The notes beneath the pieces were generated by a model, which saw nothing but the letters and a program-made list of their open reading frames with translations, made no database searches and had not been told where the DNA came from. Positions 12,848-19,613 of a stretch of DNA of 33,809 nucleotides are shown piece by piece. Each line of letters starts with the position of its first letter. The stretch's first letter is position 1. Both the position numbers and the translations under genes were made by a program. This DNA comes from an uncultured Oscillospiraceae bacterium (lineage in GTDB: Bacteria; Bacillota; Clostridia; Oscillospirales; Oscillospiraceae), in assembly GCA_947591105.1 (NCBI GenBank), contig CANQDL010000009.1:1-33809 (forward strand). Reading direction: 5' to 3'.

Positions 12848-14680
12848 ATGGCAGTCATCAACATCCTCTCCCCCCACGTGGCGGACATGATCGCCGCCGG
12901 CGAGGTGGTGGAGCGTCCGGGCAGCGTGGTCAAGGAGCTGCTGGAAAACTCTGTGGACGCGGGGGCTCACAACATCACCCTGGAGCTGAAGGGCGGCGGC
13001 GCCACCTATATCCGGGTCACCGACGACGGCTGCGGCATGGCCCCCGACGACGCGGGCAACTGCTTTCTGCGCCACGCCACGTCAAAGCTTGCCGACGAGC
13101 ACGGCCTGGAGGCCATTCAGACCATGGGCTTCCGGGGGGAGGCGCTGGCGGCCATATCGGCGGTGAGCCGGGTGGAGCTGCTCACCCGCCGGGAGCAGGA
13201 CAGCGAGGGCACCTACGTGTCCGTGGAAGCTGGCGAGATACAGGATATGCACGCCGCCGGCTGTCCGAAGGGCACCGTCTTCACCATCCGGGATATCTTT
13301 TATAACACCCCCGCCCGGCTCAAATTCATGAAATCCGACCGGGCGGAGGCGTCCTGGTGCGTCCAGCAGGCCCTGCGGGTGGCCCTGGGCCGGCCGGACG
13401 TGTCCGTCCGGTGCATCCGGGACGGCCGGGAGGAATTTTTCACCCCCGGCGACGGCCGGGCCGAATCCGCCGTATACGCGCTGCTGGGCCGGGACGCGGC
13501 CCTCGGCATGCTCCCGGTGGAGGGGGAGAACGAGGGCGTGTCCGTCACGGGCTTCGTCAGCTCCCCCGCCGCGGGCCGGGGCAGCCGGGCCATGCAGTTT
13601 TTCTTCGTCAACGGCCGGGCCATCCGCTCCCAGAGCCTGCAGGCCGCGGTGGAGCAGGCCTATAAAAACACGCTCATGGTGGGCAGGTTCCCCGCCTGCG
13701 TGCTGTATGTCAAATTGAGCCCCGGGGCGGTGGACGTGAACGTGCACCCCACGAAAAGCGAGGTGAAATTCTCCTCGGAAAAGCGGGTGTTCGACGCGGT
13801 GCACTACGCCGCCGTCAGCGCCCTGCAGGCGGAGCGGGGCACGCTGGCGATGGAGCTCTCCCGCTCCACGGAGAAAAAGCTGGCCCCACAGCGGCCGGCC
13901 GCGCCCGATCCGGCCCCCGTCCAGACACGGATGGAGCTGCACAGTCCCCGCCCGGCCTACAACACCGGCGCGGACATCATATACCGGCCCCAGCGGCCGG
14001 CCTCCACGGCCCCCCGCCGGCCTGCCGATCAGAGTCCGTCCGTGCCCAGAGCCGCCTCTCCCGCCCCTGCGGCCCCTTCCGCCCCCGTCCCCGCCCCCCA
14101 AGCGGAGCCCGAGGCGGAAAAGCCTCCCGTGCGGGTGGCCGGCGAGGTGATGCGCTCCTATATCATCGCCGAGCAGGGGGATAAGATCTGGTTTATCGAC
14201 AAGCACGCCGCCCATGAGCGGATGGTGTTCGACGCGCTCAAGGCCCGGGGCCGGGACATCATGAGCCAGACCCTGCTCACCCCCCAGCCCTGGCGGCCCG
14301 GGGCGGAAAACGCCGAGATCCTGCGCCAGAACGGCGAGCTGCTGACAAAGCTTGGCTTTGCCCTGGAGCAATTCGGCCAGGACGATCTGATCGTCCGGGC
14401 CGTGCCGGACAGTCTCGACCCGGCGCAGACGGTGGCCGCCCTGGAGGAGATATGCGAAAAGCTCAGGCGGGGCAGCCGGGATCTTGCCCGGGACAGCGTG
14501 CTGCAGACGGTGGCGTGCAAGGCGGCCGTCAAGGCCGGGTGGGACACCGACCCGGCGGAGATGCAGGTGCTGGCGGAGAAGGTTGCCTCCGGCGAGATAC
14601 GCTACTGCCCCCACGGCCGGCCGGTGTCAGTGACCCTGACGAAAAAGGAGCTTGACCGGCAGTTTGGGCGTCTGGGGTGA
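12848..14680 (+). CDS. mutL: DNA mismatch repair protein MutL
   Basis: MutL couples MutS mismatch recognition to strand incision. The 610-residue protein starts with the GHKL ATPase: IAAGEVVERPGSVVKELLENSVDAGA, the DDGCGM loop, RHATSKL and TMGFRGEALAAIS. FFVNGRAI and VHPTKSEV follow. A Pro/Ala-rich disordered linker covers about 345-420. The C-terminal domain has an endonuclease-type motif, DKHAAHERMVFD, which departs from DQHA(X)2E(X)4E by Lys for Gln and by Asp for the last Glu, together with ACKAAVKAG and CPHGRP near the end, so it is probably a nicking MutL. Ribosome site AAAGGAG lies 6 bases before the ATG. It heads the plus-strand run, 4 bp before miaA. Confidence 0.97.
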   Translation: MAVINILSPHVADMIAAGEVVERPGSVVKELLENSVDAGAHNITLELKGGGATYIRVTDDGCGMAPDDAGNCFLRHATSKLADEHGLEAIQTMGFRGEALAAISAVSRVELLTRREQDSEGTYVSVEAGEIQDMHAAGCPKGTVFTIRDIFYNTPARLKFMKSDRAEASWCVQQALRVALGRPDVSVRCIRDGREEFFTPGDGRAESAVYALLGRDAALGMLPVEGENEGVSVTGFVSSPAAGRGSRAMQFFFVNGRAIRSQSLQAAVEQAYKNTLMVGRFPACVLYVKLSPGAVDVNVHPTKSEVKFSSEKRVFDAVHYAAVSALQAERGTLAMELSRSTEKKLAPQRPAAPDPAPVQTRMELHSPRPAYNTGADIIYRPQRPASTAPRRPADQSPSVPRAASPAPAAPSAPVPAPQAEPEAEKPPVRVAGEVMRSYIIAEQGDKIWFIDKHAAHERMVFDALKARGRDIMSQTLLTPQPWRPGAENAEILRQNGELLTKLGFALEQFGQDDLIVRAVPDSLDPAQTVAALEEICEKLRRGSRDLARDSVLQTVACKAAVKAGWDTDPAEMQVLAEKVASGEIRYCPHGRPVSVTLTKKELDRQFGRLG

Positions 14681-14684
14681 ATCC

Positions 14685-15629
14685 ATGACAGAGCTTCTTG
14701 TGATCACCGGGCCCACCGCCACCGGCAAGACGGCCCTGGGCGTGGCCCTGGCCCGTCTGACGGACGGGGAAGTGGTGAGCGCCGACTCCATGCAGATCTA
14801 CCGGGGCATGGACGTGGGCACCGCCAAGCCCACCCCCGCAGAGATGGACGGCATCCCCCACCACATGCTGGACGTGGCCGATCCCCGGGAGAGCTTCTCC
14901 GCGGCCCGGTACGCGGCCATGGCCGACAGGTGCGTACAGGACATCCTCCGCCGGGGCAAACGGCCCATTCTGGTGGGCGGCACGGGCCTTTACATCGACG
15001 GGCTTCTCCGGGGCGCGGACTACGCCGCCGCCCCCTCCGATCCGGACGTGCGCCGGGCCATCGAGGCGGAATACGATGCGCTGGGCGGCGAGGGCTTTCG
15101 CCAAAAGCTGGCGGCCGTTGACCCCCAGCGGGCGGCGACGCTCCACCCTCGGGACAAAAAGCGTCTGGTGCGGGCCTGGGAGGTGTACGCCCTGACGGGG
15201 GAGACCATCTCCCGGCACGACGAGCGCTCCCGCAGCATCCCCGGCCGGTACCCGGCGCGCACCGTGGCGCTGGATTTTGCCGACAGGCAGACCCTTTACG
15301 ACCGGATCGACCGCCGGGCCCGGGCCATGTTTGAGGCGGGCCTGGTGCAGGAGGTGCGCGCGCTTCTGGACGCAGGCGTCGATGCCGGCGCCACCGCCAT
15401 GCAGGCCATCGGCTACAAGGAGGTGGCGGCGTATCTGGCGGGGACGTGCAGTCTAAACGAGGCTGTGGACGCGGTCTGCCGGGCCTCCCGCCGGTACGCA
15501 AAGCGCCAGCTGACCTGGCTTCGCGGCCGGCAGGACGTGCGCTGGCTGCGCTGGCGGACGGAGCCCGGCCGGGAGGATATCCTCGCCGCCGCCGACGCCA
15601 TCGCGGACGGCTCGTTTTTTTCCGCGTGA
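14685..15629 (+). CDS. miaA: tRNA dimethylallyltransferase MiaA
   Basis: MiaA transfers a dimethylallyl group from DMAPP to A37 of tRNAs reading UNN codons, making the substrate of MiaB. The 314-residue protein opens with LLVITGPTATGKTALGV (P-loop), then SADSMQIYRGMDVGTAKPT, and IPHHMLDVADP. It continues with RPILVGGTGLYIDGLL, the DKKRLVRAWEVY block, MQAIGYKE and the C-terminal RYAKRQLTWLR, all hallmark segments. A TTG start 11 codons upstream lies inside mutL and is rejected, because the ATG at 14685 begins exactly where MiaA homology begins. It follows mutL by 4 bp, with GGGGTGA as a ribosome site across the mutL stop. Confidence 0.97.
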   Translation: MTELLVITGPTATGKTALGVALARLTDGEVVSADSMQIYRGMDVGTAKPTPAEMDGIPHHMLDVADPRESFSAARYAAMADRCVQDILRRGKRPILVGGTGLYIDGLLRGADYAAAPSDPDVRRAIEAEYDALGGEGFRQKLAAVDPQRAATLHPRDKKRLVRAWEVYALTGETISRHDERSRSIPGRYPARTVALDFADRQTLYDRIDRRARAMFEAGLVQEVRALLDAGVDAGATAMQAIGYKEVAAYLAGTCSLNEAVDAVCRASRRYAKRQLTWLRGRQDVRWLRWRTEPGREDILAAADAIADGSFFSA

Positions 15630-15665
15630 CACGACAGATTTCGGCGGCATTCTCCCCTGCAGCCG

Positions 15666-15716
15666 CCGTAAAATAGGCGCTGTACAACGAATTTGTACAA
15701 AATCACTATTTTACGG
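15666..15716. promoter_or_regulatory. Nested inverted repeat upstream of hfq
   Basis: Outer arms of 11 bp match perfectly (CCGTAAAATAG at 15666-15676 and CTATTTTACGG at 15706-15716). Inside them is a second dyad of 7 bp (TGTACAA at 15681-15687 and TTGTACA at 15693-15699). The right outer arm covers the candidate -35 of hfq. No T-run follows, so it is not a terminator. It could be an operator or an RNA hairpin. Confidence 0.7.
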
Positions 15717-15737
15717 GGCGGCAGACTGTGGTAAAAT
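15709..15737 (+). promoter_or_regulatory. Candidate hfq promoter (extended -10)
   Basis: TAAAAT at 15732-15737 is preceded by TGG (extended -10 TGN), with a weak TTTTAC at 15709-15714 spaced 17 bases upstream. The predicted leader is about 40 bases. Confidence 0.5.
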
Positions 15738-15782
15738 ATTTTTCAAATTTCTACGCCGTCCGCCCCGGAAGGGATGGACAAA

Positions 15783-16013
15783 ATGCAGAAAACACAGAAC
15801 CTTCAGGACACTTTTTTGAACCAGGCGCGCCGGGAACGGGTCATGGTCACCGTGTTTCTCATGAACGGCTTTCAGCTGCGGGGCACGGTGCGGGGCTTCG
15901 ACTCCTTTGTGGTGTTCGTGGACTCCGACGGCAAGCAGCAGATGATCTACAAGCACGCCATATCCACCATCGCCCCGGCCCGGAATCTGCCCATGTCAGA
16001 GGAGCCGATCTGA
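15783..16013 (+). CDS. hfq: RNA chaperone Hfq
   Basis: Hfq is a hexameric Sm-like ring protein that binds A- and U-rich RNA. The 76-residue chain has the N-terminal NLQDTFLNQ helix, the Sm1 motif ([25 protein letters not shown]) and a canonical Sm2 motif (YKHAISTI). Three codons earlier another ATG (15774) is in frame, but GGAAGGG abuts it directly. The same site stands 9 bases before the ATG at 15783, so that start is preferred. It follows miaA as in many bacteria, though here with 153 bp and its own candidate promoter between. There is almost no C-terminal tail, as in other Gram-positive Hfq proteins. Confidence 0.96.
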   Translation: MQKTQNLQDTFLNQARRERVMVTVFLMNGFQLRGTVRGFDSFVVFVDSDGKQQMIYKHAISTIAPARNLPMSEEPI

Positions 16014-16014
16014 T

Positions 16015-17574
16015 TTGAAGAAAACCGACAACCTCATCAAAATCGCCTCTCTGCTCACCTTCATCGCCCTGGCCGCCTACATGACCGTGTACATCGTGGG
16101 CCGGGCGCTGAATCCCGTGCAGACCTCCCTGACCGTGACGGCCACCATGAGCGACGCCGCCCCCATGAGCGGGCTGGTCATCCGCAACGAGCTGGTCATC
16201 CGCAGCGAGGAACAGTACATAGACGTGACCGCCGCTGACGGGGCCAAAGTGGCCGCCGGAGAGACGGTGGCGGTGGCCTACAGCTCCGAGGAGGCTCTGG
16301 AGAGAGCCTCCCGGCTGCACGTGCTGTCCCGGGAGATCGACGACGTGTCCGCCGCGCTGGACAGCACCGGCACCGCCCAGGGGGCGGGCGACCGGGAGAA
16401 GTCCATCTACACCGCCATAGCGGGCCTGTCCTCCTGTCTGCGGGGCGGGGATCTGTCGGAGCTGGACAGCCGCAGCAGCGCCCTGGCGGGGGTGCTGTTC
16501 CCCACCAACGTGGGCAGCGACGCCTCCGAGGAATACCTGCGCCAGCTCAAGGACGAGTACGAGGGCCTGCGGGCCACCAGCGCCGGGGACACGGAGGACA
16601 TCACCGTGGGCGAGAGCGGCACCTTCTCCACCCTGGTGGACGGCTATGAGGGCGTCGATCCTGACTATGTGCGCAACCTCTCCCCCTCGGAGCTGGCGGA
16701 GCTGATCGCCGCCGACCGGGTGGTGGAGCCCACCTCCATCGGCAAGCTCATCACCTCCTACGACTGGTATTACGCCGCCGTCGTCCCCTGGGAGGACAGC
16801 CAGCATCTGCGGGAGGGCGACTGGGTGAAGCTCTCCTTCGGCCGGTACTATAACGGCGAGCTGGACGCGGAAGTGGAGCGTGTCGGCCGTGCCGAGAACG
16901 ATCAGCAGCTCATCGTGTTCCGCATGGAGCGGGGCCAGGCGGAGCTGTTGGCCGTGCGGGCGGTGACGGCGGAGCTGGTGTATGAGGAATTTACCGGCCT
17001 GCGGGTGCCCATCAAGGGCCTTTACCGCTACTATGCCGGCTATATGTCCGACGTGGACTCCCAGACCCTTCAGCCGGGACAGGCCGTCACCCTCGCCCTG
17101 GGCGAGGAGGAATACGACGCGTTCGTGTCCGAGATCGGCGACCCCAGCAAGTTCGGGCAGCTTCCCGAGGGCGTGGAGGCCGACAGCGAGGAGGACACCC
17201 GTCCGTCCCGGCAGCTGGTGGTTTTCTGCTGGCCCTGGGAGGAGGGCAGCCAGGCGCCTGACTCCTCCGCCGGCGGCGGGGGCGTGAGCGTCCGGGGCGG
17301 AGAGCCCATGGCCCTGACCAACTACTACGAATACCGGGTGCAGAACCCCGGTACGGACGAGCTGCCCGACGACGATCCGGCCAAGTGGTCGATCCCCCAG
17401 CGGCTTTGCGTGTTCACCATGACCGGCATGCAGGCGGAGCGAAAGCTGGTGGATCTGGTATACGCGGGCGAGGAATACTGCCTGCTGTCCTCCGAGGGCA
17501 ACGACGCGCTCCGGGAGGGCAACGAGGTCATCGTACAGACCACGAACCTTTATAACGGCCGGGTCTTTTCGTGA
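16015..17574 (+). CDS. HlyD-like single-pass membrane protein of the sepF/yggS neighbourhood
   Basis: This 519-residue protein has a short cytoplasmic N-terminus, one membrane helix (about 7-29) and a large external part. Residues 40-95 resemble the biotinyl-lipoyl-like half-domain of membrane-fusion proteins (SGLVIRNELVIRSEEQYIDVTAADGAKVAAGETVAVAY). A helical stretch at about 97-190 and beta-rich domains follow (WVKLSFGRYYNGELDAEVERVG, then GLRVPIKGLYRYYAGY). It ends with IVQTTNLYNGRVF. In HlyD/EmrA proteins such parts bridge an inner transporter to the outside, but no transporter gene is adjacent. The start is TTG, 1 bp after the hfq stop, with AGGAG 10 bases upstream. yggS follows within 10 bp. 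I recall HlyD-like genes in this position in other clostridia; the function is unknown, and a role in division or envelope assembly is inferred from context. Confidence 0.75.
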   Translation: MKKTDNLIKIASLLTFIALAAYMTVYIVGRALNPVQTSLTVTATMSDAAPMSGLVIRNELVIRSEEQYIDVTAADGAKVAAGETVAVAYSSEEALERASRLHVLSREIDDVSAALDSTGTAQGAGDREKSIYTAIAGLSSCLRGGDLSELDSRSSALAGVLFPTNVGSDASEEYLRQLKDEYEGLRATSAGDTEDITVGESGTFSTLVDGYEGVDPDYVRNLSPSELAELIAADRVVEPTSIGKLITSYDWYYAAVVPWEDSQHLREGDWVKLSFGRYYNGELDAEVERVGRAENDQQLIVFRMERGQAELLAVRAVTAELVYEEFTGLRVPIKGLYRYYAGYMSDVDSQTLQPGQAVTLALGEEEYDAFVSEIGDPSKFGQLPEGVEADSEEDTRPSRQLVVFCWPWEEGSQAPDSSAGGGGVSVRGGEPMALTNYYEYRVQNPGTDELPDDDPAKWSIPQRLCVFTMTGMQAERKLVDLVYAGEEYCLLSSEGNDALREGNEVIVQTTNLYNGRVFS

Positions 17575-17581
17575 GGTGGAC

Positions 17582-18256
17582 ATGGAACTGACACTGGAGC
17601 AGCGCATCGCGCTGGTACGGGAGAATATCGACCGGGCCGCGGCGGGCCGGGCCGTCACCCTGGTGGGCGTGACCAAGACCAAACCCGCCGAGCTGGTGGT
17701 TCGGGCCATCCGGGCGGGCATCGGCGTCATCGGCGAGAACTACGTGCAGGAGTTCCGGGAAAAGACCGCCGCCGGCGCCTACGAAGGGGCGCAGGTACAT
17801 ATCATCGGCCATCTGCAGCAGAACAAGGTCAAGTACGTGGCCGGAAAGGTCGCCATGATCCAGTCGGTGGACAGCGCCTCCCTTCTGGAGGCCATCGGGC
17901 GGCGCGCCCACGGTCTGGGCACGGCGCAGGACGTGCTCATCGAGGTGAACATCGGCCGGGAGAGCGGCAAGTCCGGATGCCTTCCGGAGGATCTTCCGGC
18001 GCTGCTGGAGACGGCCGGTTCTCTGCCCGGCATACGGGTGCGCGGCCTGATGGCCATCCCCCCGGCAGAAACTTCCAGGGCATATTTTGCGCCAATGTAT
18101 CACCTTTTTGTTGACAATAGACAAAAAAAATACGATAATGTCTCTATGGACTTTCTGTCCATGGGTATGTCGGACGACTACGAAGACGCCATCCGGGAGG
18201 GCGCGAACATGGTTCGCGTCGGCTCTTTGATCTTTGGCCCCCGGAACAACATATAA
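17582..18256 (+). CDS. YggS/PROSC family PLP-binding homeostasis protein
   Basis: This 224-residue cytosolic protein binds pyridoxal phosphate without known catalysis and buffers PLP supply. Seen are the PLP lysine in LVGVTKTKP (Lys32), GENYVQEF, HIIGHLQQNKVKY, the VLIEVNIGRESGKSG strand, IRVRGLMAIPP and the C-terminal LSMGMSDDYEDAI and VRVGSLIFGPR. The fold is a single alanine-racemase-like barrel. A GTG at 17576 is possible; the ATG at 17582 is chosen because the family starts there, though neither has a strong ribosome site. Codons 173-190 are strikingly AT-rich and contain a near-consensus promoter. In Gram-positive bacteria this gene (ylmE) commonly precedes sepF, as here. Confidence 0.93.
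   Translation: MELTLEQRIALVRENIDRAAAGRAVTLVGVTKTKPAELVVRAIRAGIGVIGENYVQEFREKTAAGAYEGAQVHIIGHLQQNKVKYVAGKVAMIQSVDSASLLEAIGRRAHGLGTAQDVLIEVNIGRESGKSGCLPEDLPALLETAGSLPGIRVRGLMAIPPAETSRAYFAPMYHLFVDNRQKKYDNVSMDFLSMGMSDDYEDAIREGANMVRVGSLIFGPRNNI
18111..18139 (+). promoter_or_regulatory. Internal sigma-A promoter inside yggS, directed at sepF-divIVA
   Basis: A perfect TTGACA (18111-18116), a 17-base spacer and GATAAT (18134-18139) lie inside the yggS frame. The surrounding 50 bp (18101-18150) are only 30% GC, against roughly 65% around them. The predicted start near 18146 gives sepF a leader of about 125 bases. Confidence 0.7.
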
Positions 18257-18271
18257 AGCAGGAGGCACATC

Positions 18272-18775
18272 ATGGGTTTTTTAGATGAACTGAAAAAGCT
18301 TACGAAGCCTTACGACGAGGACGACGAGTACTTCGGCGGCGAGGCCGCGCCGGAGGAAGACGACGATCCCACTATCATCGTACCCAAGGCCGACCGGGAG
18401 CCCCGGCGCAACCCGTTCGAGAGCGAGGAGGACGACCTCGCCTTCAACGAACGGCCCAAGGCCAAGAAGGACAACAAAGTGGTGAACATCCACACCACCA
18501 CCGCCGTGCAGGTGGTGCTGTCCAAGCCCGAGCGTTTTGAGCAGGCCGCGGAGATCGCCGATCACCTGCGGGAAAAGCGCACCGTCGTCATGAATCTGGA
18601 GACCACCAACAAGGACGTGGCCCGGCGGCTGGTGGACTTCCTCTCCGGCGTGGCCTACGCAAACGACGGCAAGATCAAGAAGGTCGCCATCAATACATAC
18701 ATCATCACCCCCTTCAATGTGGACATTATGGGCGACCTAATCGACGAGCTGGAAAACAACGGCGTCTATATCTGA
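18272..18775 (+). CDS. sepF: Cell division protein SepF
   Basis: SepF binds membrane through its N-terminal amphipathic helix, polymerises into rings and tethers FtsZ. The 167-residue protein has the expected MGFLDELKKL membrane helix, an acidic disordered linker (about 12-75) and the SepF core at about 80-165. Core segments are VVLSKPERFEQAAEIADHLREKRTVVMNLETTNKDVARRLVDFLSGVAYA and a C-terminal NTYIITPFNVDI. It has a strong ribosome site (GCAGGAGG about 8 bases before the ATG), lies 15 bp behind yggS and 37 bp before divIVA. It can probably be transcribed both from the long upstream operon and from the promoter inside yggS. Confidence 0.96.
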   Translation: MGFLDELKKLTKPYDEDDEYFGGEAAPEEDDDPTIIVPKADREPRRNPFESEEDDLAFNERPKAKKDNKVVNIHTTTAVQVVLSKPERFEQAAEIADHLREKRTVVMNLETTNKDVARRLVDFLSGVAYANDGKIKKVAINTYIITPFNVDIMGDLIDELENNGVYI

Positions 18776-18812
18776 CCTCGGCGAGAAAATAGAAAGGATA
18801 GGGATTAGGGTA

Positions 18813-19538
18813 ATGATGACTGCACAGGATATCCAGGAGAAAGCATTTGAGAAGGCCTCCCGCGGCTATAATATGGATCAGGTGGACGAGTTCTTGGACG
18901 AGCTCGCCGCGGAGATCACCTCTCTCAACGCGGAGAACGCCTCTCTGAAGGGAAAGCTGAAGGTGCTTGTCCAGAAGGTGGACGAGTACCGCCAGACCGA
19001 GGACTCTATGCGTCTGGCCCTGCTCTCCGCCCAGAAGCTCAGCTCCCAGATCGAGTCCGAGGCCCGCACCCGCGCCGACAGCGTGGTGGCCGAGGCCCAG
19101 CAGTACGCCGACCGGCTCACCCGGGAGGCCACCGACGGCATTGCCAACGAGGAGGCCAAGCTGGAGGAGGCCAAAAAGGCCACCAGCCGCTTCTTCGAGC
19201 ATATGCGTACCGTGTGCCAGAAGCAGATCGAGTTTTACGACAAGCTCAGCCAGATGCACCTGGTAGGAGGCGAGAGCCTTGTGCCCGAGCAGCCGGCAGA
19301 GCCGGAGGCCGCGCCGGCGCCTGAACCCCAGCCCGAGCCCCAGCCGGTTCCCGAACCGGCCGCCGCGCCCGTCGGCGAGGGCCGCCGTGCCCGCCGGGCC
19401 GCCGAGGAGGCGGAAGCCGCCGGCCAGCAGGCCGTCCCCCAGGAGGAGGATGAGCCCACGCGCCTGTTTGCCGCCGGCCAGAAGCCCAAGAAGAAAAAGC
19501 GCAGCTTTGACGATTTCAGCTTCGGCGACGACATCTGA
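18813..19538 (+). CDS. divIVA: DivIVA domain cell-division/polarity protein
   Basis: DivIVA proteins sense curved membrane and recruit division, sporulation or wall-synthesis partners. The 241-residue protein begins with the DivIVA domain: TAQDIQEKAFEKASRGYNMDQVDEFLDELAAEI, followed by a long coiled coil to about residue 150. Residues 155-225 are Pro/Glu/Ala-rich and disordered. The C-terminus is a basic run (KPKKKKRS) followed by FDDFSFGDDI, similar to the end of the LspA protein encoded further downstream. Two ATG codons stand in tandem at 18813 and 18816. The ribosome site is diffuse (AAAGGATAGGG). It is the last gene before the hairpin at 19556-19580, in the usual sepF-divIVA order. Confidence 0.95.
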   Translation: MMTAQDIQEKAFEKASRGYNMDQVDEFLDELAAEITSLNAENASLKGKLKVLVQKVDEYRQTEDSMRLALLSAQKLSSQIESEARTRADSVVAEAQQYADRLTREATDGIANEEAKLEEAKKATSRFFEHMRTVCQKQIEFYDKLSQMHLVGGESLVPEQPAEPEAAPAPEPQPEPQPVPEPAAAPVGEGRRARRAAEEAEAAGQQAVPQEEDEPTRLFAAGQKPKKKKRSFDDFSFGDDI

Positions 19539-19555
19539 TCCTTCATGAATACCCA

Positions 19556-19580
19556 GGGCGGAGTTACAGGCTCCGCCCTT
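19556..19580 (+). terminator. Hairpin between divIVA and ileS, weak terminator or attenuator
   Basis: A perfect 9-bp stem (AGGGCGGAG with CTCCGCCCT, 7-base loop) lies 18 bp after divIVA. The sequence after it (TGCAAACTATATTTAG) has no clean T-run, so termination would be partial at best. The 75-bp gap is too short for a T-box leader, which many Gram-positive ileS genes carry. Confidence 0.45.
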
Positions 19581-19613
19581 GCAAACTATATTTAGCCTTG
19601 GAGAGTAACACCT

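Noticed and set aside
14652-14684. TTG start for MiaA inside mutL
   Set aside because: MiaA homology begins exactly at the ATG at 14685, which has GGGGTGA just upstream.
19539-19613. T-box riboswitch before ileS
   Set aside because: The gap is too short and lacks specifier-loop and antiterminator elements.
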